Shown here: positions 1-7,336 of the stretch, in pieces
How the letters are laid out: each line of letters opens with the position of its first letter
Position numbering within the stretch: the first letter of the stretch is position 1
Origin: Psychrobacillus lasiicapitis
GTDB taxonomy: Bacteria > Bacillota > Bacilli > Bacillales_A > Planococcaceae
Direction: 5' to 3'
Assembly (NCBI RefSeq): GCF_006861795.1
Contig: NZ_VDGH01000002.1
Coordinates: 390,334-454,333 of the forward strand
DNA: 64,000 bases
Notes under the pieces: generated by a model
Database searches by the model: none
Told to the model about the DNA's origin: nothing
Seen by the model: the letters and a program-made list of their open reading frames with translations, nothing else
Translations under genes and position numbers: made by a program

Positions 1-2
1 AT

Positions 3-734
3 GCGTTTTCGAGCTTAATGCCAAAGAAAAAGAAGAAAAGAAAAATGAAAGTGAAAGATGCACGGAAAGTTTTAGTTCAAGAAGAAGCGGGTAAGCTAAT
101 TGATAACGACGAAATTTCTCAAATTGCAATTGAAAAAACGGAACAATCCGGGATAATCTTCATCGACGAGATGGATAAGATTGCGAGTAGGAATGGAAGC
201 AACTCTTCCGTGGATGTTTCTAGAGAGGGTGTTCAACGAGATATTTTACCTATTGTTGAAGGTTCCACTGTGACAACTAAATATGGAGCTGTTAAGACAG
301 ATTATATTTTGTTCATCGCTGCAGGTGCTTTCCATATGTCGAAACCATCGGATCTTATTCCAGAATTGCAAGGTCGTTTTCCGATTCGTGTAGAGTTAGA
401 AAAGCTAACAAAAGATGATTTCGTTCGAATCTTAAAAGAGCCTCAACATTCTTTAGTGAAGCAGTATGAGGCATTACTTCAAACAGAAGGAGTAACAATT
501 ACGTTTTCAGATGAATCCATTGAACGTATTGGTGAAATCGCTTATGAAGTAAATCAGGAAACTGATAATATAGGAGCTAGAAGACTTCATACTATTTTGG
601 AGAAAATTTTAGAGGAGCTTTCTTATGAAGCTTCCGACATTTCACCAGCCCATATTCAAATAACACCAGCTTATATCGACCAAAAACTTGACAATATTGT
701 GAAAAATAAAGATTTATCGCAGTTTATACTGTAG
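3..734 (+). CDS. hslU: ATP-dependent protease ATPase subunit HslU (ClpY), 3' part only
   Basis: This is the C-terminal portion of the AAA+ unfoldase that feeds substrates to the HslV (CodW/ClpQ) peptidase. The reading frame is open to the left edge from base 3, so the apparent ATG at 18 is internal. Visible motifs are a Walker B segment ([11 protein letters not shown]), the invariant [12 protein letters not shown] region, the arginine-finger strand GRFPIRVEL and the sensor-2 motif NIGARRLHT. The protein ends in DLSQFIL, the usual HslU tail that docks into HslV. The Walker A part lies outside the window. In Bacillus hslU sits directly before codY in a xerC-hslV-hslU-codY operon, and the 87-nt gap to codY shows no terminator, which fits co-transcription. 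Confidence 0.97.
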   Translation, partial: AFSSLMPKKKKKRKMKVKDARKVLVQEEAGKLIDNDEISQIAIEKTEQSGIIFIDEMDKIASRNGSNSSVDVSREGVQRDILPIVEGSTVTTKYGAVKTDYILFIAAGAFHMSKPSDLIPELQGRFPIRVELEKLTKDDFVRILKEPQHSLVKQYEALLQTEGVTITFSDESIERIGEIAYEVNQETDNIGARRLHTILEKILEELSYEASDISPAHIQITPAYIDQKLDNIVKNKDLSQFIL

Positions 735-821
735 AATGGAATACTGGGTGTTTTCAACGGAACAATTGAAAAACTTTAGAATATTAAAATAAATAATGGA
801 AATACAATGGAGGATACAAAA

Positions 822-1601
822 ATGAATTTATTAGACAAAACAAGAAAGATTAACTCAATGCTACAAGCATCTGCTGGGAAACCAGTTAACTTTAAAGAAA
901 TGGCAGCAACATTAAGTGACGTAATTGAATGTAACGCATTCATCGTAAGCAGAAAAGGTAAATTACTTGGATTTGAAGTACATCAACAAATTGAAAATGA
1001 GCGTATGATTAAAATGATGGAAGAACGTCAATTCCCTGAAGATTATACGAAGAACTTGTTTTCTGTAAACGAAACATCATCTAATTTAGATGTTTACAGT
1101 CAACATTCTGTATTCCCAGAGGAAAATCGTGACCTATTTAAAGAAGGGTTAACAACGATCGTTCCAATCATTGGTGGAGGAGAGCGTCTAGGGACATTAA
1201 TCTTAGGTCGTTTAAAACAAGAATTCCATGACGATGATTTAATCCTTGGAGAATATGGTGCAACAGTTGTTGGTATGGAAATCCTACGTGAAAAATCGGA
1301 AGAAATTGAAGAGGAAGCACGTAGTAAAGCAGTTGTACAAATGGCGATCAATTCATTATCTTATAGTGAATTGGAAGCAATTGAGCATATTTTTGAAGAA
1401 CTAGACGGCAACGAAGGATTACTTGTTGCTTCTAAAATTGCAGACCGCGTAGGTATCACTCGTTCTGTAATCGTAAATGCGCTTCGTAAACTTGAAAGTG
1501 CTGGTGTAATCGAATCTAGATCTTTAGGAATGAAAGGAACTTATATTAAAGTTCTTAATGACAAATTCCTTGCTGAATTAGCTCAACTAAAAATGAAATA
1601 A
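822..1601 (+). CDS. codY: GTP- and branched-chain amino acid-sensing global repressor CodY
   Basis: CodY represses stationary-phase, amino-acid transport and, in B. subtilis, motility genes while GTP and Ile/Leu/Val are plentiful. The 259-residue protein has the N-terminal GAF-type ligand domain (about residues 1-155), a linker helix, and a C-terminal winged helix-turn-helix (about 200-245). The recognition region there reads [21 protein letters not shown] place the start at ATG 822 ([14 protein letters not shown], the canonical CodY N-terminus) behind GGAGG at 809-813, not at the upstream in-frame ATG 807, which would lie on the Shine-Dalgarno itself. The gene lies directly upstream of the fla/che operon, a known CodY target in B. 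subtilis. It ends in its own terminator. Confidence 0.98.
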   Translation: MNLLDKTRKINSMLQASAGKPVNFKEMAATLSDVIECNAFIVSRKGKLLGFEVHQQIENERMIKMMEERQFPEDYTKNLFSVNETSSNLDVYSQHSVFPEENRDLFKEGLTTIVPIIGGGERLGTLILGRLKQEFHDDDLILGEYGATVVGMEILREKSEEIEEEARSKAVVQMAINSLSYSELEAIEHIFEELDGNEGLLVASKIADRVGITRSVIVNALRKLESAGVIESRSLGMKGTYIKVLNDKFLAELAQLKMK

Positions 1602-1616
1602 TAAATAAGACAAAGC

Positions 1617-1652
1617 AGCCTCTTCAACTTAATAGTAGGAGAGGCTTTTTTT
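1617..1652 (+). terminator. Rho-independent terminator of codY
   Basis: The inverted repeat AGCCTCT (1617-1623) / AGAGGCT (1640-1646) is followed by a run of T. It lies 15 nt after the codY stop and separates the hslU-codY unit from the fla/che region. Confidence 0.85.
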
Positions 1653-1695
1653 GTGGGTGAGAAGTTTCAGCATTTCCTACGGTGTAAACCCAATA

Positions 1696-1785
1696 ATTGA
1701 CTAAGGGCAACAGATTGCTTAGTGAAATCAACTAAATCAAGGCGAGAGCAACCAAATTAGTAATGAAAGCAACCAATTCTTAAAA
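1696..1785 (+). repeat. Short periodic array with AGCAAC cores (about 21-nt period)
   Basis: Four cores, GGCAAC at 1706, ATCAAC at 1727, AGCAAC at 1747 and AGCAAC at 1768, are spaced 21, 20 and 21 nt. Each is followed by CNAA and an A/T-rich stretch ending in GARA-type sequence. The array opens with a CTAAGGGCAAC motif and ends with CCAATTCTTAAAATAACAAGT. The same opening and ending recur, reverse-complemented, at 55025-55090. No long ORF or promoter explains it. Confidence 0.7.
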
Positions 1786-1800
1786 TAACAAGTGATAATT

Positions 1801-1900
1801 TATAAACATTGCGCAAATCGATATTATCATTGCACGTATGATTACGAATGTTGCGCAAATGTCATACAATGTTGCGAGTACCGACTAAAATGTTGCGCTT
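1801..1900 (+). repeat. Five-unit array of TTGCGC cores with an exact 21-nt period
   Basis: Cores TTGCGC (1809), TTGCAC (1830), TTGCGC (1851), TTGCGA (1872) and TTGCGC (1893) are spaced exactly 21 nt four times in a row. Most are preceded by A(C/T)(A/G)T or ATG. Only the cores are conserved and the intervening bases diverge. A matching three-unit array lies inverted at 54918-54970. The period equals two turns of B-DNA or seven codons. I do not recognise the family. Confidence 0.75.
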
Positions 1901-1971
1901 TTTTTATTAGGCACCTTTGCTCAGCAATATCTCAATAAGTGAAAGTTTCTCCCTTCACTATTATCCAATTA

Positions 1972-2068
1972 ATGGCTAAGGGCGATCAACCAGTCATAGA
2001 AAGCAACCAATTCTATTTGAAAGCAACTAAAACAGGATAAGAGCAACCAAATTACTAGCGAGAGCGAA
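1972..2068 (+). repeat. Second AGCAAC periodic array
   Basis: After GGCTAAGGGCGATCAAC (ATCAAC at 1985), cores AGCAAC occur at 2002, 2022 and 2042, with a degenerate AGCGAA at 2063. The first interval is 17 nt and the rest about 20. The opening GGCTAAGG motif is shared with the array at 1696 and, in reverse complement, with the one ending at 55090. No TTGCGC units follow this copy. Confidence 0.6.
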
Positions 2069-2220
2069 AAGCATCCGCTTGATTTGATTGTCGTGTTCAT
2101 CTTAAGTTATCTCTCGCCACACCATTTATTGGAATATATTTACTAATGATATAAGTTATCGGTTCACATGGAACTAAGTAAATAGTAAGCTCTATTTTTT
2201 ACATTGGAGGGAGCGGAAAA

Positions 2221-2265
2221 TTGTTTGGTAATCTGATAAAACCTTCCTACTTTTTTTCCACGTAG
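2221..2265 (+). CDS. Possible 14-residue mini-ORF upstream of fla/che
   Basis: A TTG codon at 2221 follows GGAGGGAG (2206-2213) at good spacing. It opens a 14-codon frame, MFGNLIKPSYFFST, before TAG. No homologue comes to mind. It could be a translated leader peptide, a gene remnant or chance. The strong Shine-Dalgarno is the only reason to list it. Confidence 0.2.
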   Translation: MFGNLIKPSYFFST

Positions 2266-2407
2266 TAAGAACTATCTTTTTAATCAAGAGTTTTTTTATT
2301 CTCTAATAGGGTAGACAATAAGATACATTATTTTCACTTTTCTATTAATTCAAAAGTTAAGTATTTGTGAAAATTGATACTTTTTGATTGATTTTTGGAG
2401 GTAATCT

Positions 2408-2443
2408 ATGCAAAAATTAACAATTGTGAAGAACAGACATTAA
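2408..2443 (+). CDS. Possible 11-residue leader peptide upstream of fla/che
   Basis: ATG 2408 is preceded by GGAGGT (2397-2402) with 5-nt spacing and reads MQKLTIVKNRH before TAA. It lies upstream of the promoter proposed at 2502-2530, so it would be translated only from an earlier transcript. The Shine-Dalgarno/ATG pair is unusually good for a non-genic region. Its function is unknown and it may be a truncated gene start. Confidence 0.25.
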   Translation: MQKLTIVKNRH

Positions 2444-2501
2444 AAAGTCGAAAGTTAGCGAAAAAAAGGACAAAGTACCTATTAAAACGGCGTAAATTGA
2501 A

Positions 2502-2530
2502 TAGACACAATGTAACGTTTTCATTACAAT
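2502..2530 (+). promoter_or_regulatory. Candidate sigma-A promoter of the fla/che operon
   Basis: TAGACA (2502-2507) and TACAAT (2525-2530) are separated by 17 nt and each matches the sigma-A consensus at five of six positions. The predicted start would be about 60 nt before flgB. I found no sigma-D (TAAA-N15-GCCGATAT) element here. Confidence 0.5.
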
Positions 2531-2596
2531 TAGATTATTATGATTTTCATAGATTCTTATTATAAAAACATACAAGAGCAAAATGGGGTGAAATAG

Positions 2597-2992
2597 TTGG
2601 GTATATTTGGTGGGACAATATCAAATTTGGAAAGAGGACTGGCTTTCTCTGCTGCGAAACAAAAAACAATAGCGCAAAATATAGCGAATGTTGACACACC
2701 GAATTACAAAGCGAAAAGTGTTAGCTTTAATGAATTTTTATCAGATGCAAAAAAAAGTACTATTTCTGCGAATCGAACAGAACAGAAGCATATGAATTTT
2801 AGCATGCAAGCTAGTACTTCTGGAGTGTTTGACTATAAAAACTTTAGATATAGCAACAATGGAAATGGGGTCGACATGGACAAAGAACAAGCGAACCTTG
2901 CGACCAATCAGCTTTACTATAATGCACTTGTAGACCGTGTGAGCGGAAAAATGAACACGCTCCAAACAGTTATTAAAGGAGGAAGCAGATAA
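2597..2992 (+). CDS. flgB: Flagellar proximal rod protein FlgB
   Basis: FlgB is a proximal rod subunit exported by the flagellar type III system and the first gene of the operon, as in B. subtilis. The 131-residue protein shows the rod/hook N-terminal signature QNIANVDTPNYKAK (about residues 28-41) and the family C-terminus with NGVDMDKEQANLATNQLYYNALV. Translation starts at TTG 2597 behind GGGGTGA (2585-2591), and no in-frame ATG sits nearer. The stop codon TAA overlaps the flgC ATG by one base, implying translational coupling. Confidence 0.96.
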   Translation: MGIFGGTISNLERGLAFSAAKQKTIAQNIANVDTPNYKAKSVSFNEFLSDAKKSTISANRTEQKHMNFSMQASTSGVFDYKNFRYSNNGNGVDMDKEQANLATNQLYYNALVDRVSGKMNTLQTVIKGGSR

Positions 2993-3453
2993 TGTCGATT
3001 TTTCAAGGGATGAATACAACTGCTTCTGCTTTAACGGCACAGCGCCTGCGTATGGATGTGATTTCTTCTAATATCGCAAACGTTGATACCACTCGTGCGA
3101 AATATGTCGATGGTGAGTGGCAGGCATATAGAAGAAAGACAGTCACACTACAACCGCAAGAAGGGAAATTTTCGAATTTCTTAAACGTAGCGATGGGGAC
3201 GGCAAATAAAGATAGCGTTGGACATGGGGTAAAAGTAACGAAAATCAACGAAGATACAGAAACTCCATTCAAATTAGTATTTGATCCGACTCATATCGAC
3301 GCGAATGAGGAAGGATATGTAGAAATGCCTAATGTGGACCCGTTAAAAGAAATGGTTGACTTAATATCAGCCACTCGCTCTTATGAAGCGAATGTCACTG
3401 TTTTTAATGCGAATAAAGCAATGTTGTCGAAAGCATTAGAAATTGGAAAATAA
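2992..3453 (+). CDS. flgC: Flagellar proximal rod protein FlgC
   Basis: FlgC is a second proximal rod subunit, 153 residues. It has the rod signature SSNIANVDTTRAKYVDGEWQ near the N-terminus and the C-terminal EGYVEMPNVDPLKEMVDLI and RSYEANVTVFNANKAM motifs that form the coiled rod packing. The ATG overlaps the flgB stop (TAATG), and a GGAGG-like sequence at the flgB end serves as the ribosome site. It works with FlgB and FliE to connect the MS ring to the hook side of the rod. Confidence 0.97.
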   Translation: MSIFQGMNTTASALTAQRLRMDVISSNIANVDTTRAKYVDGEWQAYRRKTVTLQPQEGKFSNFLNVAMGTANKDSVGHGVKVTKINEDTETPFKLVFDPTHIDANEEGYVEMPNVDPLKEMVDLISATRSYEANVTVFNANKAMLSKALEIGK

Positions 3454-3476
3454 GAAGAAAGAAGGTCTGAACGAAT

Positions 3477-3782
3477 ATGGCGATTGAATCTATTTCATTA
3501 TTTAATCCTTCCCAAATAAATCCTGATTCTACAACTTCAAAGATAAGCTCCGCAGAAGCACAAGAAAAATTTGGCGATTTTTTGAAAAGCGCAATTGATT
3601 CTGTAAATGCAAATCAAAAAGCTTCTGATGTTGCAACAGAAAAATTAATCCGTGGGGAGAATATAGAATTGCATGATGTTATGATTGCTTCACAAAAAGC
3701 AAGTATTACATTGAACGCAACTTTAGAAATTCGAAACAAAGTGATTGAAGCGTATCAAGAAATCATGCGAATGCCAGTATAA
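3477..3782 (+). CDS. fliE: Flagellar hook-basal body adaptor FliE
   Basis: FliE is a 101-residue export substrate and rod component that adapts the FliF MS ring to the FlgB/FlgC rod. The conserved C-terminal half is visible (ENIELHDVMIASQKASITLNATLEIRNKVIEAYQEIMRMPV), ending in the characteristic MRMPV. ATG 3477 follows GAAGGTCTGAACGAAT, which contains a modest Shine-Dalgarno. It lies between flgC and fliF, the conserved order. Confidence 0.96.
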   Translation: MAIESISLFNPSQINPDSTTSKISSAEAQEKFGDFLKSAIDSVNANQKASDVATEKLIRGENIELHDVMIASQKASITLNATLEIRNKVIEAYQEIMRMPV

Positions 3783-3783
3783 A

Positions 3784-3831
3784 CTCTCGGTTATCGCTAA
3801 ATATCGAGCAAAATATTCACCATAACCGGAG
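3784..3831 (+). promoter_or_regulatory. Hairpin that could mask the fliF ribosome binding site
   Basis: The arm CTCTCGGTTAT just after the fliE stop can pair with ATAACCGGAG (about 3821-3830), which contains most of the fliF Shine-Dalgarno (GGAGG, 3827-3831). The core is GGTTAT/ATAACC extended by C-G, T-A and C-G around one bulged G. Folding would limit fliF initiation. This is a visual prediction without an energy calculation. Confidence 0.4.
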
Positions 3832-3838
3832 GATACAA

Positions 3839-5428
3839 ATGAATGAGCGTATAAAAAAAATGACAAATGATATAACCCTGTTTTGGAAAAGTCGAACGAA
3901 GACTCAAAAAGGGACAATGATAGGTAGTGTCGTTGCGGTTATCTTACTAGCTGCTATACTTACCTATTTTTTAACAAGAACAGAATTCGTTCCCCTTTAC
4001 TCGGACGTTTCACCTGCTGAGATAGGGCGCATAAAAGAAACATTGGATGCACAAGGAGTACCCAATGAGATTGCAGCTGGAGGAACTTCGATCTCCGTTC
4101 CTGCTGAACAAGTAGATGGATTATTGGTCCAACTAGCAGCAGAAGGATTTCCGCAATCAGGAATGATTGACTATAGTTTCTTTTCTCAAAATGCTGGTTT
4201 TGGTATGACAGACAATGAATTTAACGTACTAAAATTAGCTTCTATGCAAACGGAACTAGCTAATCTGATAAAAGGTGTAAAAGGAATCAAAGATGCTCAA
4301 GTAATGATTACATTACCAGAGGAGAGTGTGTTTTTAACACAAAGCAATGAGGCTGCAAGTGCTGCAATCATATTAAATACGGAACCAGGATATCAATTTA
4401 CAGAATCTCAAATCACGTCTTTATATAATTTAGTTTCCAAATCCGTTCCGAATTTATCAACAGACGACATTACGATTAGAAATCAGTATTTAGAGTATTT
4501 TGATATGAAACAAGCAGGTAGTGGCGCAGGTGGAACAACTGTAACGGATCAAATGACGATTAAAAAGACCGTGGAGCGCGACTTACAAAGACAAGTACAA
4601 ACGATGCTAGGCACTTTAATGGGTCAAGACAAAGTAGTCGTTTCTGTCACAACAGATATCGATTTCCAACAAGAAAATAGGGAAGAAAATTTAGTACTAC
4701 CTGTAGATGAAGAAAATATGGCTGGTATTGAAATAAGCGCGCAGCGTATTTCGGAAACATTCACAGGAAACAACCCGGTTGCGGGAGGGACGCCACAAGC
4801 AGAAGATGCTACAGATAATTTCACCAATTATGTAGAAGGCTCTAATGCTAATGGTGACTACGAAAGAACCGAAGACATGATCAATAGTGAAGTAAATAGA
4901 ATTCGAAAAGAAATTGTTGAAAGTCCTTATAAAATTAGAGATATCGGTATTCAAGTAATGGTGGAACCGCCTAATCCTGAGGATGCTGCTTCTATGCCTA
5001 CTGGTGTTGAAGGAGATATTGAACAAATTCTTGCAACGATCATTCGAACTTCGATTGATAAAGAAGAAGCAGGAGAATTAACGGAAGCCCAACTAGAAGA
5101 AAAAATTGTAGTATCTGTTCAACCATTTAACGGTAAATCTGTAGCGACTACAGAAACTACCTCTACAATTCCTTGGTGGGTGTACCTTATAGGTGGAATT
5201 TCACTCGCAGCAATTATTCTACTCGTAATCTTACTCGTTCGTTCTAGAAGAAAAGAAGAGGAAGAACAAGTGATTCTAGAAGAGCAAAGAGAAGAATTGA
5301 GAATTGATGATATTAATGATGAAAAAGAAACGGAAGCTAGCTTAAGACGAAAACAACTAGAAAAAATGGCGAAAGACAAGCCAGAAGATTTCGCGAAATT
5401 GTTACGTACTTGGATAGCCGAAGATTAA
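3839..5428 (+). CDS. fliF: Flagellar MS-ring protein FliF
   Basis: FliF forms the membrane-embedded MS ring on which the rotor and export gate assemble. The 529-residue protein has an N-terminal transmembrane helix (about residues 25-46), ring-building motifs (VPLYSDVSPAEI, MTDNEFNVLKLASMQTELA, VMITLPEESVF), a central disordered insert rich in Asn/Glu, a second transmembrane helix (about 443-465) and a charged cytoplasmic tail. The tail ends AKLLRTWIAED, the FliG-binding end. ATG 3839 follows GGAGG at 3827-3831, which may be partly sequestered in a hairpin. Confidence 0.97.
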   Translation: MNERIKKMTNDITLFWKSRTKTQKGTMIGSVVAVILLAAILTYFLTRTEFVPLYSDVSPAEIGRIKETLDAQGVPNEIAAGGTSISVPAEQVDGLLVQLAAEGFPQSGMIDYSFFSQNAGFGMTDNEFNVLKLASMQTELANLIKGVKGIKDAQVMITLPEESVFLTQSNEAASAAIILNTEPGYQFTESQITSLYNLVSKSVPNLSTDDITIRNQYLEYFDMKQAGSGAGGTTVTDQMTIKKTVERDLQRQVQTMLGTLMGQDKVVVSVTTDIDFQQENREENLVLPVDEENMAGIEISAQRISETFTGNNPVAGGTPQAEDATDNFTNYVEGSNANGDYERTEDMINSEVNRIRKEIVESPYKIRDIGIQVMVEPPNPEDAASMPTGVEGDIEQILATIIRTSIDKEEAGELTEAQLEEKIVVSVQPFNGKSVATTETTSTIPWWVYLIGGISLAAIILLVILLVRSRRKEEEEQVILEEQREELRIDDINDEKETEASLRRKQLEKMAKDKPEDFAKLLRTWIAED

Positions 5429-5541
5429 CTTTATTCTGCTGAATAAAGTTAAAGCCTCCGGCGGATGTCACAGATTTTGTAAGGAGTTAATTGCTCGCGC
5501 AATTCAAAATCTGGACGCAATTACGCTGTGGGGTAATTGAT
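5427..5541 (+). repeat. Hairpin-rich spacer repeat between fliF and fliG
   Basis: Three nested or adjacent inverted repeats fill the gap. They are AACTTTATTC/GAATAAAGTT (5427-5450, overlapping the fliF stop), CAGATTTTG/CAAAATCTG (5471-5513) with an inner AATTGC/GCAATT, and CAATTAC/GTAATTG (5518-5539). The block AAAGCCTCCGG and the tail TCTGGACGCAATTAC...GTAATTGAT recur in the cheA-cheW spacer. No U-tract follows any stem, so a terminator is unlikely. A dispersed element or RNA-processing site is possible. Confidence 0.65.
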
Positions 5542-5554
5542 TAGGAGGACCGCT

Positions 5555-6568
5555 ATGAATAAAAAAGAAAAAGAACTTAGTGGTAAACAAAAAGCAGCGC
5601 TCTTATTAATCTCTCTTGGGCCAGAAGTTTCGGCTTCGATTTATAAACATTTAAATGAAGAGGAAATTGAGCGCTTGACCTTAGAAATTTCAGGAGTGAA
5701 AAAAGTAGAACCTGAAATAAAAGAAGATATTATTGAAGAATTTCATAATATTGCTCTTGCGCAAGATTATATCTCACAAGGCGGTATCGGCTATGCGAAA
5801 ACGGTGCTTGAAAAAGCGCTCGGTGCAGAACATGCTCAAGCGATCATTAATCGTTTAACTTCTTCACTTCAGGTGCGACCTTTTGACTTTGCAAGAAGAG
5901 CGGAGCCAACGCAATTATTTAATTTTATTCAAAATGAGCATCCGCAAACAATTGCGCTGATTTTATCTTATTTAGAGGCACAGCAAGCGGGAATTATTCT
6001 TTCTTCATTGCCACAAGAAATGCAGGCAGATATTGCAAAACGTATTGCGACAATGGATTCTACGTCACCAGAAGTAATAAGTGAAATTGAATCCGTGTTA
6101 GAACGGAAACTTTCATCCACAGTTACACAAGATTATACCGAAACTGGTGGAGTCGATGCAGTAGTTGAAGTGTTGAATGGTGTTGATCGTACAACGGAAA
6201 AAACGATTTTGGATGCTTTAGAAATTCAAGATCCAGAACTTGCAGAAGAGATCAAAAAACGAATGTTTGTATTCGAAGATATTGTTACATTGGATAATCG
6301 TTCGATTCAGCGTGTTATTCGTGATTGTGAAAACGAAGATTTACTTCTATCGATGAAAGTATCGAGCGAAGAAGTAAAAGATGTGATTTTCCGAAATATG
6401 TCTACTCGTATGGCAGAAACCTTTAAAGAAGAAATGGAATTTATGGGGCCAGTTCGCTTACGCGATGTCGAAGAAGCACAATCTCGTATCGTGACAGTTA
6501 TTCGAAGATTAGAAGATGCAGGCGAAATCATCATTGCACGTGGTGGAGGAGATGACATTATTGTCTAG
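5555..6568 (+). CDS. fliG: Flagellar motor switch protein FliG
   Basis: FliG is the rotor torque ring that contacts the MotA stator and sits on FliF. The 337-residue protein (family about 338) has the FliF-binding N-domain, the middle domain with the EHPQTIALILSYL motif, and the C-terminal charged torque helix region (VRDCENEDLLLSMKVSSEEVKDVIFRNMSTRMAE). I chose ATG 5555 (MNKKEKELSGKQKAALLL) behind TAGGAGGA at 5542-5549, not the upstream in-frame codon at 5537, which has no ribosome site. The 3' end overlaps fliH. Confidence 0.97.
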   Translation: MNKKEKELSGKQKAALLLISLGPEVSASIYKHLNEEEIERLTLEISGVKKVEPEIKEDIIEEFHNIALAQDYISQGGIGYAKTVLEKALGAEHAQAIINRLTSSLQVRPFDFARRAEPTQLFNFIQNEHPQTIALILSYLEAQQAGIILSSLPQEMQADIAKRIATMDSTSPEVISEIESVLERKLSSTVTQDYTETGGVDAVVEVLNGVDRTTEKTILDALEIQDPELAEEIKKRMFVFEDIVTLDNRSIQRVIRDCENEDLLLSMKVSSEEVKDVIFRNMSTRMAETFKEEMEFMGPVRLRDVEEAQSRIVTVIRRLEDAGEIIIARGGGDDIIV

Positions 6569-7331
6569 GATTTTCCGTGGCGTACAGGTAAATGAAAACA
6601 ATGAAAAATTAAAGCCTATTGGAATAAGAAATCTTCATGTGAAAGAAGAATTAGATAGCGAACGACCACTTTCTTTGGACATTTTATTAAAAGAAAGAGA
6701 AAAAATGATACAGGAAGTAGAGCAGGAAATTTCACAAAAGAAAGCTGCTCTAGAAATGGAAAGAGAAGCATTCAATCAGTCGATTGAAAACGAACGGAAA
6801 GCTTGGGATGAACAAAAACTGGCTTTTCAACAACAAGCATATGACGAAGCATTTACCCAAGGAGTGGAGGAAGGTCGCGAAAAGGCATTTTCTGATATGC
6901 AAAACGCCATACAAATTGCGAATGAAACTATACAAATAGCGCAAGAAAACGCAGCAAAATACTTACGGCAGCAAGAACAAGTAATATTAGAACTTGGCCT
7001 ACGAACAGCTGAACGAATAATTGGAACCAAATTAGAAGAAAATGACGAAGTTTTTTTATCCATCGTAAAAAGAGGATTAAAAGAAGCGAGAGAGATGAAG
7101 GAAATAAAACTGTATGTCTCCTCCACTTATTTTTCCTTAGTGTCAAGTAATCGGGATGAACTTGCCTCTTTGTTTCCGGTAGACGTGCCTTTTATGATTT
7201 TTGTAGATGAAGATATGGATGCCACGGATTGTTTGATCGAAACAAATCATGGAAGAATCGTAGTCAGCATTGATGAGCAACTACAGGAGTTAAGACAAAA
7301 ACTAGTTGGCATACTAGAAAGCATGGAGTGA
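6561..7331 (+). CDS. fliH: Flagellar export ATPase regulator FliH
   Basis: FliH is the peripheral stalk partner that anchors and inhibits the FliI ATPase at the export gate. The protein has a long charged coiled-coil N-terminal half (about residues 30-150) and the C-terminal FliH domain (LELGLRTAERIIGTKLEENDEVFLSIVKRGL...). The start is ambiguous. TTG 6561 (MSRIFRGVQV) has GGAGGAGAT upstream at usable spacing. ATG 6552 lies only 2 nt after that GGAGG. Either way the gene overlaps the fliG end. The region between residues 75 and 120 is rich in Gln/Glu and poorly conserved, normal for this family. Confidence 0.9.
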   Translation: MSRIFRGVQVNENNEKLKPIGIRNLHVKEELDSERPLSLDILLKEREKMIQEVEQEISQKKAALEMEREAFNQSIENERKAWDEQKLAFQQQAYDEAFTQGVEEGREKAFSDMQNAIQIANETIQIAQENAAKYLRQQEQVILELGLRTAERIIGTKLEENDEVFLSIVKRGLKEAREMKEIKLYVSSTYFSLVSSNRDELASLFPVDVPFMIFVDEDMDATDCLIETNHGRIVVSIDEQLQELRQKLVGILESME

Positions 7332-7336
7332 ATGTG

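Larger units (their letters stand above)
2069..2500 (+). other. A/T-rich gene-free spacer before the fla/che operon
   Basis: No normal-length gene is visible on either strand. The stretch holds two SD-preceded mini-ORFs (2221-2265 and 2408-2443) and a possible CodY operator at 2361-2375. The operator matches 11 of 15 positions of the AATTTTCWGAAAATT consensus. The fla/che promoter region follows immediately. I see no terminator or further repeat here. Confidence 0.5.

Noticed and set aside
1696..1900. CRISPR-like array
   Set aside because: The unit is only about 21 nt, the conserved core 6-8 nt, spacers are not unique long segments, and no cas gene is near.
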